The notes: generated from the sequence alone by a model not told the origin. A stretch of 64,000 nucleotides of DNA from Eubacterium sp. (GCA_017634555.1 JAGBNF010000005.1:1-64000), one strand, 5' to 3'; positions 1-8,928 are shown, numbered from the stretch's first letter. Program-made: numbers and translations.

Positions 1-30
1 AATGACTCAATCTGTAACGACGTCAAAAAA

Positions 31-58
31 ACAGCCCATATGAACGGGCTGTTTTTTT
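31..58. terminator. Bidirectional terminator downstream of nrdD
   Basis: Hairpin acagccc-atatgaac-gggctgt (31-52) has A residues on the left and seven T residues on the right, so it can end transcription on both strands. On the minus strand it lies directly after the nrdD stop codon. Confidence 0.85.
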
Positions 59-60
59 CA

Positions 61-2466
61 TTATGAAACCTGTGTATTCTGAATCCAGGATTTGATATCT
101 GATACACCAAGAACCTTTTCATAGTTGTCACCGGAAGCAATTACCAGTGTTGGTGCCTGCATGATTCCAAATTTCTCCACAAGATCGGGATTCTCATTGG
201 CATCAAGAGTCTTATACTGAACACCTGCTTTATCTAGAAGAGAGCCGGCAATCTTGCAGTTAGGACAGGTTTGTGTCTTGAAGAGTATTATTGTATCCTC
301 GTCAAGATTTGAAGCATTTACTTTTGAATCATTGTTAGACTTTTTAACAGCTGCTTCTACAAAGCTGACCTGCTTAGGACCCTTGTGAGTCAGTGTGGAA
401 TGACCAATATCATATACTTTTCTGTCTTTGTACTCCTGAGCCTTTCCATCATTCCAGTTAGCAACAGGACGATAATAACCTGTGATACGGCTGTAAACCT
501 CAGTCTTCTGACCACAGTGTGGGCATACCGGCTGTTCGCCTGAGAGGTATCCATGTTCTTTACATACGGAGTAAGTAGGAGACATGGTGTAGTAAGGAAG
601 CTTGTAGTTTTCTGCTATCTTTCTTACAAGGTTTGCAGCAGCCTTCCAGTCGGGAAGCTTTTCACCCAGGAATGCATGGAATACGGTTCCTGAGGTATAA
701 AGTGTCTGAAGCTCATCCTGAATATCAAGAGCTGAGAAAATGTCCTCTGTATAACCAACAGGAAGATGAGAAGAGTTGGTGTAATAAGGAGTTCCATTCA
801 TATTTGCTGTTATTATATCAGGATACAGCTCTTTGTCGTGCTTAGCAAAACGATATGTTGTGGACTCTGCAGGTGTAGCTTCCAGATTGTAAAGATCGCC
901 ATACTGCTCCTGGTAGTCTGAAAGTCTCTCTCTCATGTGGTTCAATACCTGCTTTGAGAATTCCTGAGTTCTTTCATCAGTCATGTCTACACCGAGCCAC
1001 TTCGCATTTAAGCCTACTTCGTTCATGCCGATAAGACCGATGGTAGAGAAGTGGTTAGAGAAAGAACCGAGGTATCTCTTTGTATATGGATAAAGTCCCT
1101 GATCAAGGAGCTTTGTAATAACCTGTCTCTTTGTGTGAAGACTTCTTGCGGCAACATCCATCAGGTGATCCAGTCTCTTGTAGAAATCTTCAGGATCTGT
1201 AGCCAGATATGCAATACGTGGCATATCGATGGTAACAACACCTATTGAACCTGTGGACTCACCTGAACCAAAGAAACCACCGGATTTCTTTCTGAGCTCA
1301 CGAAGATCAAGACGAAGTCTGCAGCACATAGAACGAACATCTGAAGGCTCCATGTCTGAGTTGATGTAATTTGAGAAGTATGGAGTACCATACTTTGCAG
1401 TCATCTCAAAGAGAAGCTTGTTGTTCTCTGACTCACTCCAGTCAAAATCCTTTGTGATGGAATATGTAGGAATAGGATACTGGAATCCACGTCCGTTGGC
1501 ATCACCCTCGATCATGATCTCGATGAATGCCTTGTTGAACATATCCATTTCCTTCTGGCATTCGCCATATGTGAAGTCAACCTGCTTTCCGCCGATCCAG
1601 CACTTCTCTTCTCTCATGTCTCTAGGTACAACCCAGTCAAGAGTAATGTTGGTAAACGGTGACTGTGTACCCCATCTTGAAGGTGTGTTAACACCGAAGA
1701 TGAAGGACTGAATGCACTGCTTAACTTCTTTCTGTGAAAGATTATCTATTCTAACGAAAGGTGCGAGATATGTATCAAATGATGAAAATGCCTGAGCTCC
1801 TGCCCACTCATTCTGCATAATACCGAGGAAGTTAACCATCTGGTTGCAGAGAGTTGAAAGGTGGCCTGCAGGTGCGGAAGTGATCTTTCCCGGAACACCG
1901 CCGAGCCCTTCCTGAATAAGCTGCTTCAGTGACCAACCTGCACAGTAACCTGTAAGCATGCTGAGATCATGGATATGAACAGCTGCAGTTCTGTGTGCCT
2001 CTGCAATCTCCTGATCATAGATTTCGCTGAGCCAGTAATTAGCTGTAATGGCTCCTGAATTTGAAAGGATAAGTCCGCCGACACTGTATGTTACGGTAGA
2101 ATTTTCCTTAACTCTCCAGTCGTTGATCTGAACGTAATTGTCTACAATGTCCTTGTAGTTGAGCATTGCGCTCTTTACATTACGAACCTTCTCACGCTGC
2201 TTTCTGTAAAGGATGTATGCCTTAGCAACATCTGTATATCCTGCCTCTGAAAGAATTCTCTCGGCACTATCCTGGATATCCTCAACTGTTACAACATCAT
2301 CCTTGATCTTTGTTTCAAAATCACTTGTAACGCGAAGTGCAAGCATATCTACTACGCTTGGATGATACTGCTTATTGCATCCTATAAAAGCCTTTTCGAT
2401 TGCTGCGCTGATTTTTGAGACATCAAAATCAACCACTACGCCGTCACGTTTCATAACCCGGTACAT
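61..2466 (-). CDS. nrdD: Anaerobic ribonucleoside-triphosphate reductase with C-terminal redoxin domain
   Basis: Class III ribonucleotide reductase, which makes dNTPs without oxygen using a glycyl radical. Visible parts are an N-terminal ATP-cone (from MKRDGVVVDF), the large catalytic barrel, a zinc-type cluster (CKEHGYLS...CPHC) and the glycyl-radical loop RITGYYRPVANWNDGK. The last ~80 residues are a glutaredoxin-like domain with a CPNC site, an extra module that could supply reducing power. I place the start at the ATG at 2466 (MYRVMKRDG) because GGGGGAGGA lies just before it; an upstream TTG at 2511 is possible but has a poorer site. Length is then 801 residues. The promoter upstream carries two NrdR boxes, so repression by NrdR is expected. 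The activase gene is upstream on the same strand. Confidence 0.95.
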   Translation of the reverse strand: MYRVMKRDGVVVDFDVSKISAAIEKAFIGCNKQYHPSVVDMLALRVTSDFETKIKDDVVTVEDIQDSAERILSEAGYTDVAKAYILYRKQREKVRNVKSAMLNYKDIVDNYVQINDWRVKENSTVTYSVGGLILSNSGAITANYWLSEIYDQEIAEAHRTAAVHIHDLSMLTGYCAGWSLKQLIQEGLGGVPGKITSAPAGHLSTLCNQMVNFLGIMQNEWAGAQAFSSFDTYLAPFVRIDNLSQKEVKQCIQSFIFGVNTPSRWGTQSPFTNITLDWVVPRDMREEKCWIGGKQVDFTYGECQKEMDMFNKAFIEIMIEGDANGRGFQYPIPTYSITKDFDWSESENNKLLFEMTAKYGTPYFSNYINSDMEPSDVRSMCCRLRLDLRELRKKSGGFFGSGESTGSIGVVTIDMPRIAYLATDPEDFYKRLDHLMDVAARSLHTKRQVITKLLDQGLYPYTKRYLGSFSNHFSTIGLIGMNEVGLNAKWLGVDMTDERTQEFSKQVLNHMRERLSDYQEQYGDLYNLEATPAESTTYRFAKHDKELYPDIITANMNGTPYYTNSSHLPVGYTEDIFSALDIQDELQTLYTSGTVFHAFLGEKLPDWKAAANLVRKIAENYKLPYYTMSPTYSVCKEHGYLSGEQPVCPHCGQKTEVYSRITGYYRPVANWNDGKAQEYKDRKVYDIGHSTLTHKGPKQVSFVEAAVKKSNNDSKVNASNLDEDTIILFKTQTCPNCKIAGSLLDKAGVQYKTLDANENPDLVEKFGIMQAPTLVIASGDNYEKVLGVSDIKSWIQNTQVS

Positions 2467-2554
2467 ATCTGGTTCCTCCCCCACTCTCTTTAATCTGTAA
2501 GTTTTTATCAATCCTTTTCCATCTCTTCGTTCCTGGAAAAGGCTGGCATATAAG

Positions 2555-2582
2555 ATAATACCATGAAAACAAAAAAAGTCAA
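2555..2582 (-). promoter_or_regulatory. nrdD promoter
   Basis: On the minus strand TTGACT (2577-2582), a 16-bp spacer and TATTAT (2555-2560) form a good sigma-A-type promoter about 90 bp before the nrdD start. The -35 lies inside the proximal NrdR box. Confidence 0.75.
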
Positions 2583-2624
2583 TATCTAGTATTCAATTAT
2601 TTCGCCGAATACTAGATATTGTAT
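2577..2624 (-). promoter_or_regulatory. Pair of NrdR boxes
   Basis: Two 16-mers (2577-2592 and 2609-2624) share the core AATATCTAGTAT in opposite orientation and resemble the NrdR consensus ACACWATATATWGTGT. Their starts are 32 bp apart, the three-turn spacing typical of NrdR sites. The first overlaps the -35 of the nrdD promoter, which fits repression. The nrdR gene itself is not in the window. Confidence 0.75.
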
Positions 2625-2763
2625 CTTCTTATGTAAACAAAATTTTATGCCCGAACCGGATCATGACACTATTTAACGCCCATAAACAGGACGTTTCGGG
2701 ATTTTCCGGAATAAAATTGATATTGTCTAAATTAATAGCAAGCACATTTGTGATTAGAAAAAG

Positions 2764-3453
2764 TTATACCCCTCGGAGCTCCACAACCCCAACATATGGT
2801 TTTACGATTTCCGCATACTCCTTCAGCTCATTTTCGGACCTTGCCTCAAGTCCGGCAAAAGGAACAGTATCTCTGTCAACAAAGTTCTGGAGATAATATT
2901 TCTCAGCCCCCTTAATCCACTCAGCGATCCCGATAAAGCTGTCTCTGTCATGGAACTGCTTTACCACAGTGGTACGGAATTCATATTCCACATCTCCTCT
3001 CAGAAGAAATGAAATACTTTCGTCAACTCTGCTTATATCAAATCCGGTAAGCCCCACAGTCTCGGCATAGCGCTCCTTCGAATTCTTTACATCCATGGCA
3101 ACATAGTCAACCAACCCCTCACCGACTACCGTCTTCAGCATATCAGGATGATTGCCTGTAGTATCAAGCTTAACCTTAAAGCCCATATCCTTAATGGTAC
3201 GCAGCAGCTCCGGAAGATCCTTCCTGAGAGTCGGTTCTCCTCCCGTCACCGCAACTCCGTCAAGCTTCCCGCGTCTAGTTTCAAGAAATGCATAAAGCTC
3301 CTTCTCGTCCATAATCCCCAGCACATTCATATCAAGAAGCTCCGCATTATGACAGAAGGGACATCTTAAGTCACATCCTCCGAGAAATACCGTACACGCC
3401 ACCAGCCCCGGAAAGTCCAGCAGCGTCATTTTCTGTAATCCATGTATCTTCAA
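2764..3453 (-). CDS. nrdG: Radical-SAM activating protein of anaerobic ribonucleotide reductase
   Basis: Radical-SAM enzyme expected to install the glycyl radical on NrdD. The opening KIHGLQKMTLLDFPG and the cluster motif CDLRCPFC (CxxxCxxC) that binds the [4Fe-4S] centre are typical of the NrdG-like activase subfamily common in clostridia; TGGEPT follows, as usual for SAM binding. The reading frame is open from a TTG at 3504, but family alignment and a GAGG element favour the TTG at 3453, giving about 229 residues. It is upstream of nrdD on the same strand, separated by ~300 bp that contain nrdD's own promoter, and is divergent from aroA. Confidence 0.85.
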   Translation of the reverse strand: MKIHGLQKMTLLDFPGLVACTVFLGGCDLRCPFCHNAELLDMNVLGIMDEKELYAFLETRRGKLDGVAVTGGEPTLRKDLPELLRTIKDMGFKVKLDTTGNHPDMLKTVVGEGLVDYVAMDVKNSKERYAETVGLTGFDISRVDESISFLLRGDVEYEFRTTVVKQFHDRDSFIGIAEWIKGAEKYYLQNFVDRDTVPFAGLEARSENELKEYAEIVKPYVGVVELRGV

Positions 3454-3609
3454 AATCTTAACCTCGTCATTTATCTTTCTGTTTGTCAACAGCCTGCTAC
3501 TCAATCATACACCAATCCCGGGTTATATGCAGTAAAAAATTCTTGGAATAGCATCTCCTATAATGTATACTTGAGAAAGCCGAAATTAAGCAGTAGAAAG
3601 GCAGAAGAA

Positions 3610-4896
3610 TTGATAGTTTCACTTAAAAACACAGATAATAAAATAACCATAGATGCACCTCCCTCAAAGTCCATATACCACAGGGAGCTTATCGTAAGAT
3701 TTCTTCTCGGGGACGCGGAGCATCTGAACAGCATATCGGGTGACAGCGATGATGTGCTTGCTACAAAGGCCGTACTCAGCGCGTTAAATGCAGCCGCCAC
3801 CGGAAATCTTTCTCCGGACAGCCAAGGAGATGTCATACTCCCATGCAACGAAAGCGGATCCACTCTCAGATTTATGATACCTGTGGCAGCAGCATATCTG
3901 CTGGGTCAGGGCCGCCGCGCAGATGGCGTAGAAAGACTTGTATTCACCACCAGGGGCCGTCTCTTCGACAGACCGCTGGATGAACTTGAAGCAGCGCTTT
4001 CACCTCACGGCATATCCATAGAGAAGGACATCGAAACAAGAAATATCATTGTATCCGGTGAGATGACTCCGGGAACATATACCATAGACGGAAGTGTTTC
4101 CTCACAATATATATCCGGTCTCATCATGGCACTCAGCCTTTTCACCGAGAAATGTGCGATTGAAGTTACGGGTACCCTTAAGTCGGTACATTATATAGAG
4201 CTTACCGAGGATGTACTTAAGAAGTATGGCTGTGAGACCATTAAGGACAGAAACAGCTACTATCCGATATGTAACGGCTATAGACGTGAAGACGGCTCAA
4301 TGCTTATCGATCCGTCAGAGGATTATAATGTTGAAGGCGACTGGAGCAACGGTGCATTTCTCCTGTGCCTTAAAAAATGGACCGATATGGAGGTCGGAAA
4401 TCTGAAGTCCGACTCAAGACAGGGCGACAGAGCGATCGTTGATTTTCTGGAAAAACTGCAGGCTGCCGAGACTTCCGATGATAAGAGTCTCAGCTACGAC
4501 TGCAACGACATTCCTGATATTGCTCCTTATATGGCGGTCACTGCTGCTTTCACACTTGATAAGGCAGTCTTTAACGGAATATCTAGACTCCGCATCAAGG
4601 AGTCCGACAGAGTTGCCGCTGTCCGCGACCAGCTTTCCGCCGCAGGCATAATAACCGAAGAGACCGAGGACAGTCTTACCGTATATGGTCAGAGTGATCT
4701 TCCGGAGCTTCAGAAGGAAGGTAACGGTCATGTAGCGAACCCGCTCACTCTCTCATCCTTCCACGATCACAGAATGGCAATGTGCGCCGTTCTTATCTCA
4801 GCGATTCTCGGAATAAAGATCGAGCTTGATGATATAGTATGCATCAACAAGTCATTCCCTCAGCTGATCGACTATCTGGATGTTGAAAATAATTGA
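3610..4896 (+). CDS. aroA: 3-phosphoshikimate 1-carboxyvinyltransferase (EPSP synthase)
   Basis: Sixth step of the shikimate pathway: joins PEP to shikimate 3-phosphate. Family motifs run in order: PPSKSIYHRE near the N terminus, ESGSTLRFMIPVAA, SSQYISGL, IKESDRVAAV and DHRMAM near the C terminus. The frame is open from 3442, but homology begins at about LKNTDNKITIDAPPSKS, so the TTG at 3610 after GAAAGGCAGAAG is the likely start, giving about 428 residues, the usual size. It is one of the few plus-strand genes here and is divergent from nrdG. It supplies chorismate precursors for the trp operon, although it is not linked to it. Confidence 0.92.
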   Translation: MIVSLKNTDNKITIDAPPSKSIYHRELIVRFLLGDAEHLNSISGDSDDVLATKAVLSALNAAATGNLSPDSQGDVILPCNESGSTLRFMIPVAAAYLLGQGRRADGVERLVFTTRGRLFDRPLDELEAALSPHGISIEKDIETRNIIVSGEMTPGTYTIDGSVSSQYISGLIMALSLFTEKCAIEVTGTLKSVHYIELTEDVLKKYGCETIKDRNSYYPICNGYRREDGSMLIDPSEDYNVEGDWSNGAFLLCLKKWTDMEVGNLKSDSRQGDRAIVDFLEKLQAAETSDDKSLSYDCNDIPDIAPYMAVTAAFTLDKAVFNGISRLRIKESDRVAAVRDQLSAAGIITEETEDSLTVYGQSDLPELQKEGNGHVANPLTLSSFHDHRMAMCAVLISAILGIKIELDDIVCINKSFPQLIDYLDVENN

Positions 4897-4925
4897 GTCT
4901 GAAATAATATTAATACAACAAAACA

Positions 4926-5777
4926 TTAATTAAGTACGATTATCCCGCAGTTGAGTCCGCGCTTTCCGCCGGTCGCTCTGTGGGAATGAAAGATATCGTT
5001 ATTGCATATAGTACATATTCCCGTTATGGAAATGTGCGCCTCCTCAACTCCTTCTCTAATTAGAATAAGCTTATTTGCCTTCCAGAGGTCGACCATATAT
5101 TTACCTTCGCCCTTGGATACGGCGAGGCTCCCATCTATCCTTATAAATTCAGCGGCAACCTTTTCATCAACCTCATAGCAGCAGCTTCCGGCTGACGGTC
5201 CGATGGATACATATATATCCTTCGGATCTGAACCGAATTCATCCCTGAAGCAGCCTATCATACGGGATGCGATTCCATTCACGGTTCCTCTCCAGCCTCC
5301 GTGTGCGGTTCCTATCACCCTCTTAACAGGATCCACAAAAAGCATCGGAACACAGTCGGCTCCATAGACGATCAGAGGAAGCCCTACAACGTCCGTAATC
5401 TGCCCGTCAACGCCTTCTGCCCTGAGAGGCTTCACTATTCCACTCCCGGCATCTTCTTCGCCTACACGACGGATATAGGTGTCATGTACCTGATGTGGGG
5501 AAGATATCCTCTCCCAGTCAAATCCTATAGCATCTCCGAGAAGCGCATAATTCTTATAAACGTCCTCCTTCTCGTCACCGATCAGAAGTCCCACACTCAT
5601 ATCGGCAAAGATACCTTTACTTACTCCGCCGATTCTCGCGGAGAATCCGTGGCTGATACATTTCACATCGGAAAGGTTTTTGCTTTTGATTATAGGAACC
5701 CCCTTTTCCGAAACCGTAAACTCTATATTTTCATTTCCCTGCAGTCTCCTGCGGGCATCTTCAATACTGCTTACCAT
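4926..5777 (-). CDS. pgeF: Polyphenol oxidase-family protein / peptidoglycan editing factor
   Basis: Member of the YfiH/PgeF (DUF152) family, originally named multicopper polyphenol oxidase. Characterised members are purine-nucleoside-active or remove wrong amino acids from peptidoglycan precursors. Seen motifs are HGFSARIGGVSKG, HQVHD, GADCVPML, AHGGWRGT and the C-terminal CNNDIFHSHRATGGKRG; these hold the zinc-binding His and Cys residues. The ~280-residue length is normal. AAGGAA precedes the ATG at 5777. Convergent with aroA; which of the family's activities applies cannot be read from sequence. Confidence 0.88.
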   Translation of the reverse strand: MVSSIEDARRRLQGNENIEFTVSEKGVPIIKSKNLSDVKCISHGFSARIGGVSKGIFADMSVGLLIGDEKEDVYKNYALLGDAIGFDWERISSPHQVHDTYIRRVGEEDAGSGIVKPLRAEGVDGQITDVVGLPLIVYGADCVPMLFVDPVKRVIGTAHGGWRGTVNGIASRMIGCFRDEFGSDPKDIYVSIGPSAGSCCYEVDEKVAAEFIRIDGSLAVSKGEGKYMVDLWKANKLILIREGVEEAHISITGICTICNNDIFHSHRATGGKRGLNCGIIVLN

Positions 5778-5823
5778 ATTTTAATTCCTTTTCATAACAA
5801 ACATTGGGCAGTGACTATATTCC

Positions 5824-5877
5824 ATCGCAGTTCTGTACTTCATAGCATTTCTATGCTTCATCAGAGTTCTGCCCTCT
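5824..5877. repeat. Three degenerate 18-bp repeats in the pgeF leader
   Basis: Three adjacent 18-mers, tcgcagttctgtacttca, tagcatttctatgcttca and tcagagttctgccctcta, share the frame -NN-TTCT-NNCNTCW. They lie between hsp20's terminator and the pgeF start, probably inside the pgeF 5' leader. A weak minus-strand promoter (TTTACA-18-TAGAAT) can be drawn just upstream. Confidence 0.35.
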
Positions 5878-5919
5878 AAGTATTCTATCAGAAATTGTAT
5901 ACCGATGTAAAACATGAAA

Positions 5920-5948
5920 ACCGGACAGGAGATAATCTCCTGCCCGGT
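5920..5948 (-). terminator. Terminator of hsp20
   Basis: Minus-strand hairpin ACCGGGCAGGAGA-TTA-TCTCCTGTCCGGT is followed by TTTTCATGTTTT. It lies about 50 bp after the hsp20 stop codon. Confidence 0.8.
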
Positions 5949-5996
5949 CCGTATTTCAGCTTATCTCAAAATAGTAATTACACTATTCTGTCCCGT

Positions 5997-6449
5997 TTAC
6001 TCAATATCGATTATATCGATCTTGTCCTCTGCCGGATTCTCAGGTACCTTTGGAATATCAAGTGCAAGCATACCGTTTGTAAACTTAGCCTTAATGTCAT
6101 CCTTGGTTACATTCTTGCCTACATAGAAGCGTCTGGACATCTTTCCGTAATAACGCTCCTTTCTGATGTACTTTCCTTTATTCTCGGTCTCGTCCTTATC
6201 CTCGGTTCTCTCAGCACTGACGATGAGGTAACCTTCCTTAAGTTCAACCTTAACATCTTCCTTGTTGAAGCCCGGAAGCTCCATATCAAGCTGGTACTTG
6301 TCATCATATTCCTTAACATCCGTGATCATACGGCCTGTAAGTGGATGTGCCTCGCCTTTAGTCTTAACGTCATAAGGAAGCTTGAAGATTCCATCAAGAA
6401 TATCTTCTACAAAATTGTCTGTAAATAATGTTGGATAATACATAATCAT
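5997..6449 (-). CDS. hsp20: Small heat shock protein (Hsp20/alpha-crystallin family)
   Basis: ATP-independent holdase chaperone that keeps unfolding cytoplasmic proteins soluble. The short N-terminal arm is followed by an alpha-crystallin domain (VKEYDDKYQLDMELPGFNKEDVKVELKEG through FTNGMLALDIPK) with the conserved ELPG and NGML-type motifs. The C-terminal tail contains an IDIIDIE stretch that serves as the IxI contact. The start at 6449 follows AAGGAGA; the open frame extends further upstream into the leader but is not likely to be translated. Expected length 150 residues. A perfect CIRCE element overlaps the promoter, so HrcA control is expected. Confidence 0.93.
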   Translation of the reverse strand: MIMYYPTLFTDNFVEDILDGIFKLPYDVKTKGEAHPLTGRMITDVKEYDDKYQLDMELPGFNKEDVKVELKEGYLIVSAERTEDKDETENKGKYIRKERYYGKMSRRFYVGKNVTKDDIKAKFTNGMLALDIPKVPENPAEDKIDIIDIE

Positions 6450-6585
6450 GTCTCCTTTCCATATACATAATCTCCACAGCTCTCTTCGAAAACTGCAATC
6501 ACATTTACGGTTAAGAAACAGCTTTTCTCGTTCCAGGAGGGTATCAGCTCTCCCCTTGCGGGTATTTTTTCTTAACTCTGAAAAC

Positions 6586-6614
6586 ATATTATCACATTGT
6601 TAGCACTCTGTCAA
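6586..6614 (-). promoter_or_regulatory. hsp20 promoter
   Basis: Minus strand TTGACA (6609-6614), 17-bp spacer, TAATAT (6586-6591). The -35 lies entirely inside the 9-bp spacer of the CIRCE element. The predicted leader is about 130 nt. Confidence 0.88.
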
Positions 6615-6626
6615 GCCGAGTGCTAA
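6600..6626. promoter_or_regulatory. CIRCE operator (HrcA binding site)
   Basis: TTAGCACTC (6600-6608), nine bases, GAGTGCTAA (6618-6626): an exact match to the CIRCE consensus bound by the heat-shock repressor HrcA. CIRCE is best known at groESL and dnaK operons; here it controls hsp20. Confidence 0.96.
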
Positions 6627-6644
6627 CAATTATTTATTAAGATT

Positions 6645-7091
6645 TTATTTCGAACGGCGCCCCGCTGCAAATATGATGATCGCACTGAGGATAATAAAGA
6701 TTCCACAAACTGTCATTCCAACGCTTGCTATATTATGTCCTGCCTCTTCTCTCTCAACATAGGCTGTCTCAGGATTTTCAGGATCATAATGGATTTCAAT
6801 CATTTCACCTATATCGTAAATATCCTTCTTACCCGGATTCTGCACCCTATGAGTATATGTTTTTGAACCAACTGTATACTCTACGGTTGCTGTATATGTA
6901 GTACGTCGCGTCTCTATTCCTTTCTTATTGCTTGATTTCATATCGATCACAACAGCCTTGGTCGTCGCCGTACATTTTTCATGATAATTATCCATATCCT
7001 TTGAAAAGGCAATCCCTAACAGCGTAGAGATAATACCTATAACAAGAAATATACACGCGATAACATTTGCATTCTTATGATTATTTTTCAT
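6645..7091 (-). CDS. DUF3592-type membrane protein
   Basis: A 148-residue protein of unknown function. One membrane helix near the N terminus (ACIFLVIGIISTLLGIAF) and one near the C terminus (VGMTVCGIFIILSAIIIFAAG) enclose an extracytoplasmic beta-rich domain. The domain has the DUF3592 pattern: VVIDMKSS...YTATVEYTVGSKTYTHRV, then IGEMIEIHYDPENPETAYVE. It stands alone between hsp20 and the XRE-AbrB gene with its own upstream inverted repeat. Confidence 0.75.
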   Translation of the reverse strand: MKNNHKNANVIACIFLVIGIISTLLGIAFSKDMDNYHEKCTATTKAVVIDMKSSNKKGIETRRTTYTATVEYTVGSKTYTHRVQNPGKKDIYDIGEMIEIHYDPENPETAYVEREEAGHNIASVGMTVCGIFIILSAIIIFAAGRRSK

Positions 7092-7125
7092 TTTTTATCC
7101 TTTCGCAAATTAGATATAATCATTA

Positions 7126-7146
7126 TGATAATATCATATTATCATT
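7126..7146. promoter_or_regulatory. Inverted repeat upstream of the DUF3592 gene
   Basis: ATGATAAT (7126-7133), ATCAT, ATTATCAT (7139-7146) is a perfect 8-bp inverted repeat about 35 bp before the start codon. It may be an operator; the tract is very A+T rich, so chance symmetry is possible. Confidence 0.3.
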
Positions 7147-7229
7147 TGTATATTATGGTGTCAAGTATTTTAGAATCGGGGCGCATACAAAAAGACTGTT
7201 AACCAGATCATACGCTTCTATAGTCTCTT

Positions 7230-7649
7230 TTATTTCATTTTTTTTACTGCATCAGCCATTTTCAGGAAATCCCTAGCTTTGATAATAGCAAGTCCCTGTC
7301 CTTCATCACCGAGAACGATCAGATGGTCACCCGACTCAATCTTAAAAAGTTTTCTCGCTTTAGCCGGTATTACAATCTGACCCTTCTCACCAACCGTCAC
7401 CATACCGAATATATGCTTACCCTTTGGGGCAACACCCATACCCATATTATCCTCAGGAGCATAGTTAGCAAGGTCATCAAGGGACACGCCAAATGCATCT
7501 GCTATAGCTTTACTTCTTTCGAGATCAGGCACACTATCTCCCGACTCCCACTTTGCTATCGCCTGACGAGTAACGCCCACCGCCTCCGCCAGTTCTTCCT
7601 GAGTCATATCATTTAGCTTCCTAAGCTGAACCAAATTATCACTGAACAT
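7230..7649 (-). CDS. XRE-family regulator fused to a SpoVT/AbrB domain
   Basis: DNA-binding protein with two DNA-binding folds. Residues ~5-60 form an XRE/Cro helix-turn-helix (LRKLNDMTQEELAEAVGVTRQAIAKWESG). Residues ~85-130 form an AbrB/SpoVT swapped-hairpin domain (VTVGEKGQIVIPAKARKLFKIESGDHLIVL). The ATG at 7649 is preferred over the GTG at 7652 because GGAGGT lies 6 nt before it. It follows the acyltransferase gene by about 15 bp and is probably co-transcribed. This two-domain architecture is known in clostridia; the target is unknown. Confidence 0.85.
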   Translation of the reverse strand: MFSDNLVQLRKLNDMTQEELAEAVGVTRQAIAKWESGDSVPDLERSKAIADAFGVSLDDLANYAPEDNMGMGVAPKGKHIFGMVTVGEKGQIVIPAKARKLFKIESGDHLIVLGDEGQGLAIIKARDFLKMADAVKKMK

Positions 7650-7664
7650 CACTTACCTCCCAAC

Positions 7665-8789
7665 TTACACCTTCTTCTTGATTCCAAGTACTGCCCATCT
7701 AAAGAATGGGATACGCGAAATTATTTCATATAATCCGAAACCAAATACAAATCCTGCCACTAAAGAAAGGATGTACACCAGCAGTGCCGGAAGCATTCCA
7801 GTCTTTCCAAAAACAAGCGCCACTGTTGAGATTCCAAGATAATGGAATACGTATAGACCAAAGCTTTTCTTGCTCATCCACTTTGTAAGTCCATTACTGA
7901 AGTCAAAGAACTTCGCAAAGCCAGCTACCATAGCCAGTGAACCGAAGTATGCAGAAGCTGCATAAAGAAGCGTCCTGTTAACCGGCTTATCTGCAAAGTT
8001 TGCCATATCCTTCACTGCAAAAAAGTAGATGCTAAATACTAACGAAATCACTACACCTATAATAACTGTCGGAATAGCAACCTTCTTTAATCTCTCTATT
8101 ACTTCTTCATTTGAAAACACATAGTAACCCAACATAAAGAATACGAAATAGAAACTTAATCTGTAAACTATGATCACAGGAGTATTCATTATCAGTCCGG
8201 ATGCCCATACAGGAATATAGAAAAGAATAATCATCCATATAGGAGTCTTGGCTCCTGTCTCAAGAAGCTTACCCTTCTCGATCTTTCTTACCGGAACTAA
8301 TAAAAGTGAATAACCCCAAAGAAGCAGAGCGAACCAGAGAACTCCCTGTCCGGACAAAACCATAACAAAAAACTTTATAACGCCCGGAACCTCTTTCATG
8401 CTATCAAATGCATCGCCTAAAGACATACTCACATAGCCCTGAATAAACTGGAAGAAAAAGAGTCCAATAGTTGATGGAACCAGCAGCTTCGTAGTTCTGC
8501 TCCTAATGAATTCCTTATTCGTATGACTATCAAGATAGAATCTCGAGCTCATACCTGCCACCAGGAACAAAACCGGCATAAACCACGGATAAACAAAGTA
8601 CATATATATATCGTAGTACTGAACTTTGAGATTCGTGATCTTCTGCAGGCCTCCAGAGATTCCCTCGGCATTATACATGTAGAACACATGATATATCAGT
8701 ACCACGATCACAGTCACCCAGCGAATATTATCTACAAAATATTTTCTTTTATTCGATACTTCAGATATATTACTAACCATATTATTCAT
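7665..8789 (-). CDS. Acyltransferase family 3 membrane protein
   Basis: Integral membrane O-acyltransferase of the Acyltransferase_3 (OafA/MdoC-like) family, which moves acyl groups onto sugars or cell-envelope polymers. The N terminus (KRKYFVDNIRWVTVIVVLIYHVFYMY) has the family's Arg and catalytic His (YHVFY) in the first helix. Around ten hydrophobic segments follow. The frame opens at 8831; I prefer the ATG at 8789 (MNNMVSN) after AGGCAGGG. Probably co-transcribed with the XRE-AbrB gene directly downstream. Substrate unknown. Confidence 0.8.
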   Translation of the reverse strand: MNNMVSNISEVSNKRKYFVDNIRWVTVIVVLIYHVFYMYNAEGISGGLQKITNLKVQYYDIYMYFVYPWFMPVLFLVAGMSSRFYLDSHTNKEFIRSRTTKLLVPSTIGLFFFQFIQGYVSMSLGDAFDSMKEVPGVIKFFVMVLSGQGVLWFALLLWGYSLLLVPVRKIEKGKLLETGAKTPIWMIILFYIPVWASGLIMNTPVIIVYRLSFYFVFFMLGYYVFSNEEVIERLKKVAIPTVIIGVVISLVFSIYFFAVKDMANFADKPVNRTLLYAASAYFGSLAMVAGFAKFFDFSNGLTKWMSKKSFGLYVFHYLGISTVALVFGKTGMLPALLVYILSLVAGFVFGFGLYEIISRIPFFRWAVLGIKKKV

Positions 8790-8928
8790 ACCCTGCCTAC
8801 CTTTCATGATAATCATACAATTCATACACACGCAACTCTTTTTAACATAATTATAAATGTTTTAGTCGAACTGTCTATCAAGCAGAGTTAACATTTCAAG
8901 TATCAAAATGTGCAAATTCGTTGCATTA

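Noticed and set aside
2640-2763. Riboswitch in the nrdG-nrdD gap
   Set aside because: Some complementary words (CCCGAA/TTCGGG) exist, but they lie upstream of the nrdD promoter and match no known riboswitch.
3442-3609. N-terminal extension of AroA
   Set aside because: The extra residues do not match the family and the frame there overlaps the nrdG start region; the TTG at 3610 gives the standard length.
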